Below are positions 26,586-36,010 of a DNA stretch of 64,000 nucleotides, piece after piece. Source of the DNA: Cyclobacteriaceae bacterium (GTDB taxonomy: Bacteria; Bacteroidota; Bacteroidia; Cytophagales; Cyclobacteriaceae); contig JANQPQ010000023.1 in assembly GCA_028285445.1 (NCBI GenBank), positions 1 through 64,000 of the forward strand, read 5' to 3'. The notes below the pieces were generated by a model. It did no database searches. It was not told where the DNA came from and saw only the letters and a program-made list of their open reading frames with translations. Made by a program: the position numbers and the translations under genes. Position 1 is the first letter of the stretch. Every line of letters begins with the position of its first letter.

Positions 26586-27815
26586 TTGAACAAGAAAAAA
26601 ATTCTTAACGACCCAGTCTACGGTTTCGTATCTCTGAACCACGATCTTCTTTACGAAATAATTCAGCATCCAATCTTTCAAAGGCTGAGGAGGATAAAGC
26701 AGCTTGGCCTTACAGATTTAGTCTATCCGGGTGCAATTCATACCAGATTCCATCATGCCATTGGCGCCATGCATTTGATGTCAGTGGCCCTGGATAATCT
26801 GCGCAAAAAAGGGATTGACATCTCCGATGAGGAATATCTCGCGTCGCAGGTTGCCATCCTCTTACATGATATCGGGCATGGGCCTTTTTCGCATACTCTT
26901 GAAAGTACCATATTAGAAAATGTTTCTCATGAGCAGCTGTCTTTACTGTTAATGGAGCAGTTTAATCAGGAGTTTGGCGGGAACCTGAGATTGGCCATAG
27001 ATATCTTCACCGGAAATTACAGCCGGAAATTTCTTCACCAACTGGTTTCAAGTCAGTTGGATGTAGACCGCCTCGATTACCTTTCCAGAGACAGCTTTTA
27101 TACCGGAGTTTCAGAAGGATCAATTGGAGTTACAAGGATTATCAACATGCTCGCAGTGGTTAAGAACGAACTGGTGGTTGAGGAGAAAGGCATTTATAGC
27201 ATAGAGAACTTTCTTAATGCCCGCAGGCTTATGTACTGGCAGGTTTATTTGCATAAAGCCACGGTAAGTGCCGAGAAAATGTTGGGTAATGCTATTCGTA
27301 GAGCCCGATATTTGGCAGCCAATGGACAAAAGATTGAAGCCAGCCGCGCCCTGAAGAAATTCCTTCAACAAAATGTGACTATTGACGTTTTCACTTCTCA
27401 CAAGTCTTTTCTACAAGCTTTCTCTGACCTTGACGATAGTGACATCTGGGGTGCACTGAAAGCATGGAGATATTCCAAAGACAAAGTTTTATCGACTCTC
27501 TCCAATTGGATCATCAACCGACAGCTCTTCAAAATACAGTTGCACCAATCGGCATTTGGATCTAAAGAAAAAGCAGCAATCAAAAGAAAAATCGCCAGAT
27601 CTTATGACTTGAGTCTGGCTGAAGCAAATTATCTTATCTCTGAGGGAATACTTTATAACTCAGCTTACATTCCTTCCAAGAAGAAAATTAAGATTCTTAG
27701 AAAGACCGGGGAGGTACTAAATATTACAGATGCATCTGATTTGCCCAATATTGCTGCTATCAGCAAAATTGTAAAAAAACACTACCGCTGCTTCCCCAAA
27801 GATGTATCTTTGTAG
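26586..27815 (+). CDS. HD-domain phosphohydrolase (dNTPase/SAMHD1-like)
   Basis: 409 residues. The HD metal site is complete: His56 in TRFHHAIG, His94-Asp95 in LLHDIGHGPFSH, and the late aspartate in QLDVDRLDYLSRD. The opening (DPVYGFVSLNHDLLYEIIQHPIFQRLRRI) is the usual N-terminus of this group, related to dGTPases and SAMHD1. The substrate is unknown. The start is TTG at 26586, since the first in-frame ATG would remove the HD histidine. It precedes lpxD by 43 bases and may share its transcript. Confidence 0.87.
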   Translation: MNKKKILNDPVYGFVSLNHDLLYEIIQHPIFQRLRRIKQLGLTDLVYPGAIHTRFHHAIGAMHLMSVALDNLRKKGIDISDEEYLASQVAILLHDIGHGPFSHTLESTILENVSHEQLSLLLMEQFNQEFGGNLRLAIDIFTGNYSRKFLHQLVSSQLDVDRLDYLSRDSFYTGVSEGSIGVTRIINMLAVVKNELVVEEKGIYSIENFLNARRLMYWQVYLHKATVSAEKMLGNAIRRARYLAANGQKIEASRALKKFLQQNVTIDVFTSHKSFLQAFSDLDDSDIWGALKAWRYSKDKVLSTLSNWIINRQLFKIQLHQSAFGSKEKAAIKRKIARSYDLSLAEANYLISEGILYNSAYIPSKKKIKILRKTGEVLNITDASDLPNIAAISKIVKKHYRCFPKDVSL

Positions 27816-27858
27816 ACTTTTCAAAGTGAACAAAACACCCCACTAACAACTTTTCTAG

Positions 27859-28905
27859 ATGAAATTCACAATCGAGCAAATTGCGACGATGCTTGGGGGC
27901 GAGATTGAAGGTGATGGCTCGGCAGAGGTCAATAGATTAAGCAAAATTCAAGATGCCGAAAAGGGCAGTATCGCTTTCCTTTCCAATCCTAAATACGAAA
28001 GTCACCTTTATGAGACAAGAGCTTCCGCTGTAATCGTCAGTAAAGATTTTCAACCAAAATCTTCTTTGGAAACCACCCTGATCAAGGTAGAAGATCCTTA
28101 CAGCAGCTTTAGCAGACTACTTGAAGAATATAGCAGAATGCTGCATTCTCAAAAACAAGGCGTTGAAGAACCGGCATTCATCGGGGAAAACACCTCAACC
28201 GGAGAGGGAATCTATCGGGGAGCATTTTCATATGTAGGCTCCGGGGTATCTATAGGCCAAAACGTAAAGATTTATCCTCACGCTTTTGTTGGAGACAACA
28301 CCACTATTGGAGACAATTGTATAATCTATGCTGGAGCTAAGATTTATGAGGGCACTGAAATTGGAGATAACTGCGTAATACATTCCGGGGCGGTAATAGG
28401 TAGCGATGGGTTTGGCTTCGCTCCCCAACCTGATGGATCATACAAAGCGATTCCACAACTGGGTAAGGTGAAACTTGAGAATAACGTAAGCATCGGCGCA
28501 AACACCACGATAGACTGCGCGACTTTCGACTCGGACTACACCCTCATTAAGGAAGGTGTTAAGCTGGACAACCTTATACAAATCGCTCACAATGTAGAGA
28601 TTGGCGAGCATACAGTAATAGCTGCGCAGGCGGGGGTATCCGGCTCATCCAAAATCGGCAACAATTGCATGATTGGTGGCCAAGTTGGAGTTTCAGGCCA
28701 TGTTGAGATTATTGGTAAAACCTCCATCGCAGCGCAGAGTGGTATTATGAAATCACCTAAAGACGAAGGAGCCGTGCTAATCGGCAGCCCGGCCTTTGAT
28801 CACAAGCAGTATTTGAAGTGTTATGTGGTGTTTAGAAAATTGCCCGATTTGGATCAGAGACTCAAGGAATTGGAGGAAAAAGTGCTAAATTTGCGCACTG
28901 TTTGA
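27859..28905 (+). CDS. lpxD: LpxD, UDP-3-O-acyl-glucosamine N-acyltransferase
   Basis: Third step of lipid A synthesis: adds the second 3-hydroxyacyl chain at the 2-amino group. 348 residues. The N-terminal uridine-binding domain (about 1-105) is followed by left-handed beta-helix hexapeptide repeats (about 106-320) and a C-terminal helix. The catalytic histidine is His244 in [12 protein letters not shown] perfect -7-like TATCTTTG occurs at 27805-27812 inside the end of the preceding gene, without a matching -33. lpxC-fabZ follows after 12 bases. Confidence 0.96.
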   Translation: MKFTIEQIATMLGGEIEGDGSAEVNRLSKIQDAEKGSIAFLSNPKYESHLYETRASAVIVSKDFQPKSSLETTLIKVEDPYSSFSRLLEEYSRMLHSQKQGVEEPAFIGENTSTGEGIYRGAFSYVGSGVSIGQNVKIYPHAFVGDNTTIGDNCIIYAGAKIYEGTEIGDNCVIHSGAVIGSDGFGFAPQPDGSYKAIPQLGKVKLENNVSIGANTTIDCATFDSDYTLIKEGVKLDNLIQIAHNVEIGEHTVIAAQAGVSGSSKIGNNCMIGGQVGVSGHVEIIGKTSIAAQSGIMKSPKDEGAVLIGSPAFDHKQYLKCYVVFRKLPDLDQRLKELEEKVLNLRTV

Positions 28906-28917
28906 GAACCTGACCAT

Positions 28918-30312
28918 ATGCATACCAATCAGCATACGATAAAAGAACCAGTGACACTATCTGGGGTGGGACTTCATACGGGTGTTGAGGCCCATATGAC
29001 ATTTCTTCCTGCAGAGCCGAATCATGGCATTAAATTCCAGCGTGTAGACCTTGAGGGGCAGCCTATTGTTGACGCCGACGTAGATAATGTCGTCGACCTT
29101 TCTCGCGGTACTACCATTGAGCAAAATGGCGCTAGAATTAATACAGTTGAACATACAATGGCAGCTTTGGTAGGATGCCAAATCGATAACGTGCTGATCC
29201 AGTTAGATGGACCAGAGCCTCCAATAATGGACGGTAGCTCTGCGCCATTTGTAGACATCTTGAATCAGGCAGGAAGTCAAGAGCAGAATGCAGCGAGAAA
29301 TTTCTTTGAAATCAACGAGAGTATTTTCTACCGAGACGATTCCAGGGATGTGGAAATTGCTGCCTTACCCTTAGACGACTACCGGTTAACGGTTATGATA
29401 GACTACAAGTCGCCAGTTCTGGGTAGTCAGCATGCTTCCTTAAACGACATCACCCAATTTCAGAAAGAAATAGCCTCATGCCGTACTTTCTGCTTCCTAC
29501 ATGAACTGGAGATGCTGCATAAGAATAACCTCATCAAGGGCGGAGATCTGAACAATGCCATAGTTGTAGTAGACAGAGTAGTTGAGGATAATGAGCTTGA
29601 TAGTTTGGCGGAGCTGTTCAATAAGCCCAAAGTCGAGGTTAAAAAAGAAGGAATACTGAACAATGTTGAGCTTCGCTATCGCAACGAGCCAGCACGTCAC
29701 AAGTTGCTGGATGTTATGGGAGACTTAGCTCTGGCCGGACGACCACTGAAAGCACAAATTCTTGCTGCCAGACCAGGCCACGCAGCAAATGTAGCATTCG
29801 CTAAGAAACTCAAAAAGGCCATGCTGGCGTCGGAGAAAAACGACATACCAAAGTATGATCCTAATCTGCCGCCTGTAGTTGATATTGATAAGATACTAAA
29901 CATTCTCCCACACCGGTTTCCTTTCCTGCTTATCGACAAAATTTTTCACCTCGATGATGTTAGTGTTGCAGGCGTGAAGAATGTGACTATGAACGAACAG
30001 TACTTCCAGGGCCACTTTCCCGGTAACCCTGTAATGCCTGGAGTACTTCAAGTAGAAGCTATCGTACAAGTAGGCGGAATTCTGGTTCTAAATACGGTTC
30101 CAGATCCCGAGAACTACTGGACCTACTTCCTGGCTATTGAGAATTTCCGTTTCCGAAGAATGGTGAAGCCCGGAGATACGCTTGTAATTAAGTGCGATCT
30201 GCTAGCGCCTATTAAGCGTGGTATTGCCAAGATGAGGGGGCGCGCTTTCGTTGGTAAGAACCTCGTGGCCGAAGGAATTATGACTGCTAGCATCGTTAGG
30301 AAAGATTCATGA
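28918..30312 (+). CDS. lpxC-fabZ: Bifunctional LpxC deacetylase / FabZ dehydratase
   Basis: Fusion of two enzymes. Residues about 1-312 are LpxC, the zinc deacetylase that commits to lipid A synthesis: zinc ligands His79, His261 and Asp265, and catalytic His288. Residues about 318-464 are the hot-dog-fold (3R)-hydroxyacyl-ACP dehydratase FabZ with catalytic His366 (FQGHFPGNPVMPG) and Glu380. The fusion is characteristic of Bacteroidota. It ties use of hydroxyacyl-ACP in lipid A to its use in fatty acid synthesis. The stop overlaps the lpxA ATG by 4 bp. Confidence 0.97.
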   Translation: MHTNQHTIKEPVTLSGVGLHTGVEAHMTFLPAEPNHGIKFQRVDLEGQPIVDADVDNVVDLSRGTTIEQNGARINTVEHTMAALVGCQIDNVLIQLDGPEPPIMDGSSAPFVDILNQAGSQEQNAARNFFEINESIFYRDDSRDVEIAALPLDDYRLTVMIDYKSPVLGSQHASLNDITQFQKEIASCRTFCFLHELEMLHKNNLIKGGDLNNAIVVVDRVVEDNELDSLAELFNKPKVEVKKEGILNNVELRYRNEPARHKLLDVMGDLALAGRPLKAQILAARPGHAANVAFAKKLKKAMLASEKNDIPKYDPNLPPVVDIDKILNILPHRFPFLLIDKIFHLDDVSVAGVKNVTMNEQYFQGHFPGNPVMPGVLQVEAIVQVGGILVLNTVPDPENYWTYFLAIENFRFRRMVKPGDTLVIKCDLLAPIKRGIAKMRGRAFVGKNLVAEGIMTASIVRKDS

Positions 30313-31088
30313 ACCAGCCACTAGCCTACATTCACCCCACGGCTAAGATTGCCAGAAACGTTGTAATCGAGCCTTTTACTACTATTCACAAAGATGTAGT
30401 TATTGAAGAGGGAACTTGGATAGGTTCGAACGTTACCATTTTTGAAGGTGCACGCATTGGCAAAAACTGCAAGATCTACCCAGGAGCTGTAATTTCGGCA
30501 ATACCCCAGGACCTCAAATTCGACGGAGAGGAGACTACTGTTGAAATTGGCCATAATACTGTAATAAGAGAATTCGTTACTATTAGCCGTGGAACTTCAG
30601 ATCGTTTTAAGACCGTAATTGGCAAGAATTGCCTGCTTATGGCTTATGTCCACGTGGCTCATGATTGCATCATCGGCAATAACTGCATACTTGTGAACGC
30701 CGTTCAAGTTGCAGGCCATGTTAAAATAGAAGATCATGCTATTATTGGTGGCGCCAGCGCTGTACATCAATTCGTAAAAATCGGTGCACACGTAATGGTC
30801 TCTGGAGGATCGCTGGTTAGAAAGGATGTACCGCCCTACACTAAAGCCGCTAGAGAGCCACTAACTTATTGTGGAATTAATTCAATCGGGCTGCGAAGAC
30901 GTGGATTTGACTCTGAGAAGATCAATGAGATACAGGAAATATACCGGCATATCTTCTTGAAAGGATTGAACAACTCGGAAGCAATGGATATTGTTGAGTT
31001 GGAACTTCCACCGTCAAAAGAGAGAGACGAGATCATAAACTTCATCAGAGGCTCCGACCGAGGCGTGATGAAGGGTTACAGCCACTAA
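30309..31088 (+). CDS. lpxA: LpxA, UDP-N-acetylglucosamine O-acyltransferase
   Basis: First step of lipid A synthesis: moves a 3-hydroxyacyl chain from ACP to the 3-OH of UDP-GlcNAc. 259 residues, near the E. coli length. Hexapeptide repeats fill about 1-190, followed by a helical C-terminal domain. The catalytic histidine is His118 in VAHDCIIGNNC; QDLKF (67-71) and TISRGT (91-96) are LpxA signatures. Coupled to lpxC-fabZ by a 4-bp overlap. lpxB is not present here. Confidence 0.96.
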   Translation: MNQPLAYIHPTAKIARNVVIEPFTTIHKDVVIEEGTWIGSNVTIFEGARIGKNCKIYPGAVISAIPQDLKFDGEETTVEIGHNTVIREFVTISRGTSDRFKTVIGKNCLLMAYVHVAHDCIIGNNCILVNAVQVAGHVKIEDHAIIGGASAVHQFVKIGAHVMVSGGSLVRKDVPPYTKAAREPLTYCGINSIGLRRRGFDSEKINEIQEIYRHIFLKGLNNSEAMDIVELELPPSKERDEIINFIRGSDRGVMKGYSH

Positions 31089-31091
31089 CAC

Positions 31092-31709
31092 ATGCTTATT
31101 TCCTTAGACTCAATAGGGAAGAAGTTCAATCAAAACTGGATATTTAATAACCTCTCCGGACAATACGAGAGCGGTAAAAGTGTAGCCGTCGTAGGTCCAA
31201 ATGGAAGTGGCAAATCAACCCTAATCCAGGTAATAGCAGGGTTAATGCCTGCCTCAAAGGGAACAATCTCATACAGTAACGAAAACGGAACAGTACCAGA
31301 TGACGAAATCTACCGTCGGCTAATTCTTGTGACCCCAACCCTGGAGTTAATTGAAGAATTTACATTATCGGAATTTCTCAAATTCCACTTTAGTATGAGG
31401 GAACCTGACCCCGACCAATCCCTGGAAACACTACTTAAAGAGGCAAAAATTGCCCGGCAAAAGAACAGATACTTGAAGCATTTCTCTTCCGGTATGAAAC
31501 AAAGATTGAAACTCATTCTGGCATTTGCCACCTCAGCAGAAATGCTGTTGTTAGACGAACCAACAAGCAACTTAGACGAACAGGGAATAGATTGGTATCA
31601 GGAAAAAATCAATAAGCTGGCTAAGAAGAAATTACTGTTTATTGCAAGCAATCAGCGCTATGAGCATGATTTTTGCGACATCGAACTAAACCTTCTTGAT
31701 TTCAAATAG
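31092..31709 (+). CDS. ABC transporter ATP-binding protein, orphan
   Basis: 205-residue ABC ATPase. Walker A GPNGSGKST at 35-43, signature loop SSGMKQ at 132-137 (variant of LSGGQ), Walker B with LLDEPTSNLD at 153-162. It lies 3 bases after lpxA, and no permease gene is next to it on either strand. CcmA (cytochrome c maturation/heme export) has similar size and signature, but nothing else supports that. It could also serve an envelope lipid transporter encoded elsewhere. Confidence 0.83.
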   Translation: MLISLDSIGKKFNQNWIFNNLSGQYESGKSVAVVGPNGSGKSTLIQVIAGLMPASKGTISYSNENGTVPDDEIYRRLILVTPTLELIEEFTLSEFLKFHFSMREPDPDQSLETLLKEAKIARQKNRYLKHFSSGMKQRLKLILAFATSAEMLLLDEPTSNLDEQGIDWYQEKINKLAKKKLLFIASNQRYEHDFCDIELNLLDFK

Positions 31710-31809
31710 GTTACATACTGCAAATGCACGGTATTAAACTAGAAATCGCATTATTTTCGTATTATTTTATATCTAAATCGCTATTTTGCTTCCTCAAACT
31801 AAATCTCAA

Positions 31810-32286
31810 ATGAAAAGAATTAGTAGCCTACTTACTCTGAGCCTAATATTATCCGTTACCATGATCTTTACCGCCTGTAAAGATGATGACGGGGACGGGG
31901 GGCCTGATCCCATTCAAGAGCGACTGGATTTGTTATCAAAATCTTGGAATTTTTCCACCGTCTCACTTGATACTGACGACAGGACTGCTGATTTCGCCGG
32001 CGCCTCGCTAACCGTAACGGCGTCGAAATCATACAGCACCACCAGTGTGCAGACAATCTATGCAGACGTTTGGCCTGCTTCTGGCACCTTCGACTTTGGT
32101 ACTGGCACCGACGGCAGCCCAGATCCCGACACCATTATTAGAAGTGATGGCGTTACCATTACCATTGATAACATCAATGATACAGGTATGACACTTCGCT
32201 TCAATTTTGTCACTGCAAGTGCTAACTCGGGAAGCTCAGTTTTCAATATAGAAGGCGAATATATCTGTACCTTTACGGCACAGTAG
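31810..32286 (+). CDS. Small lipoprotein with acidic linker, unknown function
   Basis: 158 residues from the ATG at 31810. The signal peptide ends in a lipobox (FTAC, Cys23), followed by the acidic run KDDDGDGGPD. That pattern after the lipid cysteine is a typical surface-export signal of Bacteroidota lipoproteins. The mature part looks like an all-beta lipocalin-type module (SWNFSTVSLD near the start, EYICTFTAQ at the end). No known ligand site. A strong hairpin terminator follows. Confidence 0.72.
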   Translation: MKRISSLLTLSLILSVTMIFTACKDDDGDGGPDPIQERLDLLSKSWNFSTVSLDTDDRTADFAGASLTVTASKSYSTTSVQTIYADVWPASGTFDFGTGTDGSPDPDTIIRSDGVTITIDNINDTGMTLRFNFVTASANSGSSVFNIEGEYICTFTAQ

Positions 32287-32306
32287 TAGAAAAATACTTA
32301 AACGAG

Positions 32307-32334
32307 AAAGCCCGAAGTTGTTCGGGCTTTTTTT
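32307..32334 (+). terminator. Intrinsic terminator after the lipoprotein gene
   Basis: Stem AAAGCCCGAA (32307-32316), tetraloop GTTG, complementary arm 32321-32330, then a T run to 32334. It lies 21 bases after the lipoprotein stop. The T run overlaps the stop codon of the convergent mutS2 gene (32333-32335). Classic rho-independent form. Confidence 0.9.
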
Positions 32335-34717
32335 ATTTCATGGAGACGATAGTGATTCCATCCCCTCCATGAATCTGTTCTTCATCCCAGTACTTCTCTA
32401 CGTAATCGAATGTTTTGAGCTGGTTGCGAATGTGTTGCTTTAATGCACCACTGCCTCTGCCGTGCAATATTTTAACCGGGCTGTAGCCAACAAGCATCGC
32501 CCTATCTAAAAATTTCTCCACCTCACCCCAGGCCTCTTCCGGCCTCTTACCACGTACATCCAACTGTGGACTAAAGCCAGCCGCCTGCTGGTTAAGGTCG
32601 AAATTCTTTTTAGATCCTTTGGACGATCTTCCGGGGCCAGTGCTCTTAGCCAATCTGACTAGCTTATTCACCGCCACCGTAGTTTTTAAACTACCAACCA
32701 TTACCTCCGCACTTGTTCCTTTTAACTCCAATACTTCTCCCTGCATATTTCCATTCACCTCCACCAAATCACCTACCGCAATTTTTCCACCTATCTTTTT
32801 CTTGTTCACGACTGGTGCTTTCTTCTTAACCGGCTTACCTAAGTTCTCCTTCATGGCGCCCAGCCGCTTTCTTACTTTCTGCGTTTCTTTCTTCTCAGCG
32901 CGGTTCTCTTTTATATGTCTGATCGTTTTCTCTATTTCCCTATTGGTGCTGGCAATAATCTGCTCAGCCTCAAATTTCGCACTTGCGATCAAATCCTTTC
33001 TTTTGCTACTCAGCTCCTCATGCAATTGGTTGTACTTCATGGATAACTCAGCAACTTCCTTTTGTTTCAAGTTTAGCTCGGAAGACTTAGCTTCAATTTC
33101 AATCTTTTCCTGTTCCAACCTGCCAAGCAAAACATCCAGGTTTACCAATTTATCTCCAAGCTTCTCTTTGGCACGAGAAACAACTTTTTCAGGTATGCCA
33201 ATCTGCTGAGCTACTTCAAGGGCAAAAGAGCTACCAGGCTTGCCAATTTCCAGTTGGTAAAGCGGCGCAAGCTTTTTGGTATCGAATAACATTGCACCAT
33301 TACGTATACCGCTGTGGCTCTCAGCTACTTCCTTGAGATTGGTATAGTGAGTAGTTATTACACCCAAGCATTTCGTATCGGTAATAGCTTCTAATATAGA
33401 CTCAGCCATGGCGGCTCCAAAACGCGGTTCCGTGCCAGTTCCGAATTCATCAATTAATATGAGTGTTTCCTCGTTAGCATTGTCAAGGAAAAACCGCATA
33501 TTGGCCAGGTGCGAACTATACGTACTTAAATCGTTTTCCAGTGACTGCTGATCGCCGATATCTACAAATAGATTGCTAAAGAAACCCATTTCTGAATCAG
33601 GTGAAATTGGTATTAGCATACCACACTGAAACATGTATTGAAGTAGACCTAAGGTTTTAAGGGCAATAGATTTCCCACCTGCATTCGGCCCGGATATTAC
33701 CAGCAGTCTTTCCTCTGAATCCAAATCCATATTTAATGGTACCACCTCCCTACCTGATTCCCTGAATGAAAGCTGAAGCAGCGGATGTTTGGCGTCTTTT
33801 ATGACAAATGTTCTCCGATTCTTCACTGTTGGCAGAACCCCACCTATTAGGTTCGCTAACTTAACTTTGGCCTGAAGTAGATCTATTTCAGCAAGGAATT
33901 CATAAGCGTTTCTCAACGAATCCAGCTCTAGGCAAACAGCATCAGTTAATCCCAGTAGTATTCTATAGATTTCCCTCCGTTCTTCATTTTCAATAATTCT
34001 TATTTCATTGTTGCTCTCTAGTGCCTCTTCAGGCTCCAGGTATACTGTTTGACCTGATGATGAGTAGTCCTGGATAAAGCCTTCAATTTTCCTCTTTTGA
34101 TCGGCAACTATTGGTATCACTAACCTACCTTGTCGCACCGTAATTGAGGCTCCTTCCGGGGAGTAACCAGCAGATTGCGCTGCTGCGAACGCTTTGTTTA
34201 CGACCTTTCTCAAATGGTTGCGGGCGCGGTTCAGTTTGGTCCTTATCTCTATTAGTTCAGAGGACGCCTGATCTGAGACTTCTCCTTTTTCGTCGATACA
34301 CTTGGCAAGGTTAGCTATTAGTTCCTTCGATACATCTACACCCGATGCCATAGCCGCCAGTTCCGGGTAGGCGCCTTTTTCTGAATCGATGGCCCTGAGG
34401 CAGGAAACTATGGCGGTAAGTGAGAGTTTTATCTCAAAGAACTCTCTGGGCTCTAATGCGGCTCCTTCAATCGCTGCCGAGTCGAGGTAGGCACTAACAT
34501 CTATGTAATCATTGGAAGGGAACCTCCCCCGAACCTGTATTAATTCTGCCAGCTCGGCTGTTTGCTTCGTAAGCTTATTGACTAGTGAAAAATCAGTTTG
34601 GAATTGCACCTGGGTAACCTTGGCCTTGCCGAGGTCCGACAGGCACTGATCTTCCAGTAACTTTCTTAGGGCATCAAAGCCCAGTTTTTCTTCGAGATTA
34701 CCAGGATACAGCATCAT
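32333..34717 (-). CDS. mutS2: Endonuclease MutS2
   Basis: 794 residues. The MutS-type ATPase core has Walker A GPNAGGKS at 343-350 and a Walker B with LILIDEFGTGTE. A long coiled coil follows (about 520-620), then a linker, and a C-terminal Smr domain with LDVRGKRPEEAW and HGRGSGALK. MutS2 acts on branched DNA or rescues collided ribosomes, not mismatch repair. The N-terminal mismatch-recognition domains of MutS are absent, as expected. It lies 5 bases downstream of a DUF4296 lipoprotein gene. Confidence 0.95.
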   Translation of the reverse strand: MMLYPGNLEEKLGFDALRKLLEDQCLSDLGKAKVTQVQFQTDFSLVNKLTKQTAELAELIQVRGRFPSNDYIDVSAYLDSAAIEGAALEPREFFEIKLSLTAIVSCLRAIDSEKGAYPELAAMASGVDVSKELIANLAKCIDEKGEVSDQASSELIEIRTKLNRARNHLRKVVNKAFAAAQSAGYSPEGASITVRQGRLVIPIVADQKRKIEGFIQDYSSSGQTVYLEPEEALESNNEIRIIENEERREIYRILLGLTDAVCLELDSLRNAYEFLAEIDLLQAKVKLANLIGGVLPTVKNRRTFVIKDAKHPLLQLSFRESGREVVPLNMDLDSEERLLVISGPNAGGKSIALKTLGLLQYMFQCGMLIPISPDSEMGFFSNLFVDIGDQQSLENDLSTYSSHLANMRFFLDNANEETLILIDEFGTGTEPRFGAAMAESILEAITDTKCLGVITTHYTNLKEVAESHSGIRNGAMLFDTKKLAPLYQLEIGKPGSSFALEVAQQIGIPEKVVSRAKEKLGDKLVNLDVLLGRLEQEKIEIEAKSSELNLKQKEVAELSMKYNQLHEELSSKRKDLIASAKFEAEQIIASTNREIEKTIRHIKENRAEKKETQKVRKRLGAMKENLGKPVKKKAPVVNKKKIGGKIAVGDLVEVNGNMQGEVLELKGTSAEVMVGSLKTTVAVNKLVRLAKSTGPGRSSKGSKKNFDLNQQAAGFSPQLDVRGKRPEEAWGEVEKFLDRAMLVGYSPVKILHGRGSGALKQHIRNQLKTFDYVEKYWDEEQIHGGDGITIVSMK

Positions 34718-34722
34718 CGCTA

Positions 34723-35076
34723 TTATTCCTTCTCCTGCTTTTCCTGCAGCATGCGATCGTAAAGGCTTAGGCTGTCAAGCACTGTTGCGTAGATTTCTTC
34801 CATTATGTCGGGGTGCTCAAAATAGAAACCCAAACTTTTAATATAGCTACTATCGGAAACAGCATGTTTCAAGAAAAGGTCCTTTTCTAAATACTTAAAA
34901 ACCAAATCTGCTGAATCACGTGCTATGCGTAGCTGCTGGACGTTGCCTTCAGTGATATGAACGTCAATTAAAATGCTTACCATCTTCTCTTTTGGAATGA
35001 CATCTGCCGGGATCTCCACCTCTCCTATGCAGCCACTTAAGAGTAATAGACCGGCTATCAAAAAATATTTATTCAT
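34723..35076 (-). CDS. DUF4296 lipoprotein
   Basis: 117 residues with lipobox LSGC (Cys16). The short domain beginning VIPKEKMVSILIDVHITEG is the DUF4296 pattern of Bacteroidota lipoproteins; function unknown. The body is helical and charged. It is upstream of mutS2 by 5 bases in the same unit and divergent from the Bat cluster, with only 55 bases for both leaders. Confidence 0.82.
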   Translation of the reverse strand: MNKYFLIAGLLLLSGCIGEVEIPADVIPKEKMVSILIDVHITEGNVQQLRIARDSADLVFKYLEKDLFLKHAVSDSSYIKSLGFYFEHPDIMEEIYATVLDSLSLYDRMLQEKQEKE

Positions 35077-35131
35077 CGGCTAAAAGTATTCAATTTGTCA
35101 TATTTTTAGTCCGCCAAAAATCGGTCCGCGA

Positions 35132-36010
35132 ATGAAGGAGTTGGTTAAAAAGCTCAGGAAGTACGAGATAAAGATACGTAAAATCATCAACTCGCAGCGC
35201 CAGGGGGAATTCAGATCTATCTTTAAGGGTTCGGGATTAGAGTTTGATGATGTCAGGACTTACCAGTACGGAGACGACATCAGAACTATCAATTGGAATG
35301 TTAGCGCCAAGGGACATGGAACCTTCGTCAACACATTTATTGAGGAGAAAGAACAAACAGTTTTCTTCATACTTGATGTCAGCGCCTCTCAGGAAATTGG
35401 ATCTCCAGGCAGCCAAAAGGTGGATGTGAGTAAAGAGCTTTGCGGTGTACTGGCCCTAACGGCACTAAACGAACACAGCCGGGTAGGCTTGCTATGTTTT
35501 TCAGACCAAAGAGAGAAATACGTAAAACCTTCTAAAGGGAAAAGACAGGCCTACGAGATTCTGTCCTCTCTGGTGAACCTCAAACCGAAATCCAGCAAAA
35601 CCGATCTTAATCGGGCCATGATCTTTACCCTCAACGCTATCAAGCGGAGAAGTATCATAATTTTCATTTCGGATTTCCTGGACAATAACTACTTACACAA
35701 CCTTAAGGCGTTGGCCAAGAAGCACGACTTGATAGCAATACACCTATCAGACCGTAGAGAAACACAGCTACCCCGGTTGGGAATAATTCCGGTGTTAGAC
35801 AAAGAGAGCAAGAAAACTATCTGGGTAAACTCTTCCTCGGGAGACTTTCGATCTAAAATTGTAAATTCTTACGAGGACAACACTTCAAAACTCCAATCAT
35901 TCTGCCGAAAGAATCAGGCCGACTATTTAAATGTTAATACGCAGGAGGACTATGTGCCTAAGCTTATTAAGCTATTCAGGGTAAGAAATAAATCGATGAA
36001 GAGTGCGTAG
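35132..36010 (+). CDS. DUF58 domain protein of a Bat-type cluster
   Basis: 292 residues, soluble. The DUF58 signature is at about 39-60 (DDVRTYQYGDDIRTINWNVS), followed by a von Willebrand-like fold with a metal-site motif DVSAS at 82-86. DUF58 proteins are usually encoded with a MoxR AAA ATPase and Bat von Willebrand proteins. Here no moxR gene lies upstream; the gene is first in its unit. It overlaps the next gene by 8 bp. Confidence 0.85.
   Translation: MKELVKKLRKYEIKIRKIINSQRQGEFRSIFKGSGLEFDDVRTYQYGDDIRTINWNVSAKGHGTFVNTFIEEKEQTVFFILDVSASQEIGSPGSQKVDVSKELCGVLALTALNEHSRVGLLCFSDQREKYVKPSKGKRQAYEILSSLVNLKPKSSKTDLNRAMIFTLNAIKRRSIIIFISDFLDNNYLHNLKALAKKHDLIAIHLSDRRETQLPRLGIIPVLDKESKKTIWVNSSSGDFRSKIVNSYEDNTSKLQSFCRKNQADYLNVNTQEDYVPKLIKLFRVRNKSMKSA

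Noticed and set aside
26510-26593. 28-residue N-terminal extension of PorX
   Set aside because: Overlaps the divergent HD gene start, and the receiver domain begins directly at the ATG at 26509 (MQRYNILWADDE).
32619-33209. 196-codon open frame antisense to mutS2
   Set aside because: Lies wholly inside mutS2, composition (Ser/Phe-rich) is that of a reverse-strand shadow, and no signal or motif is present.
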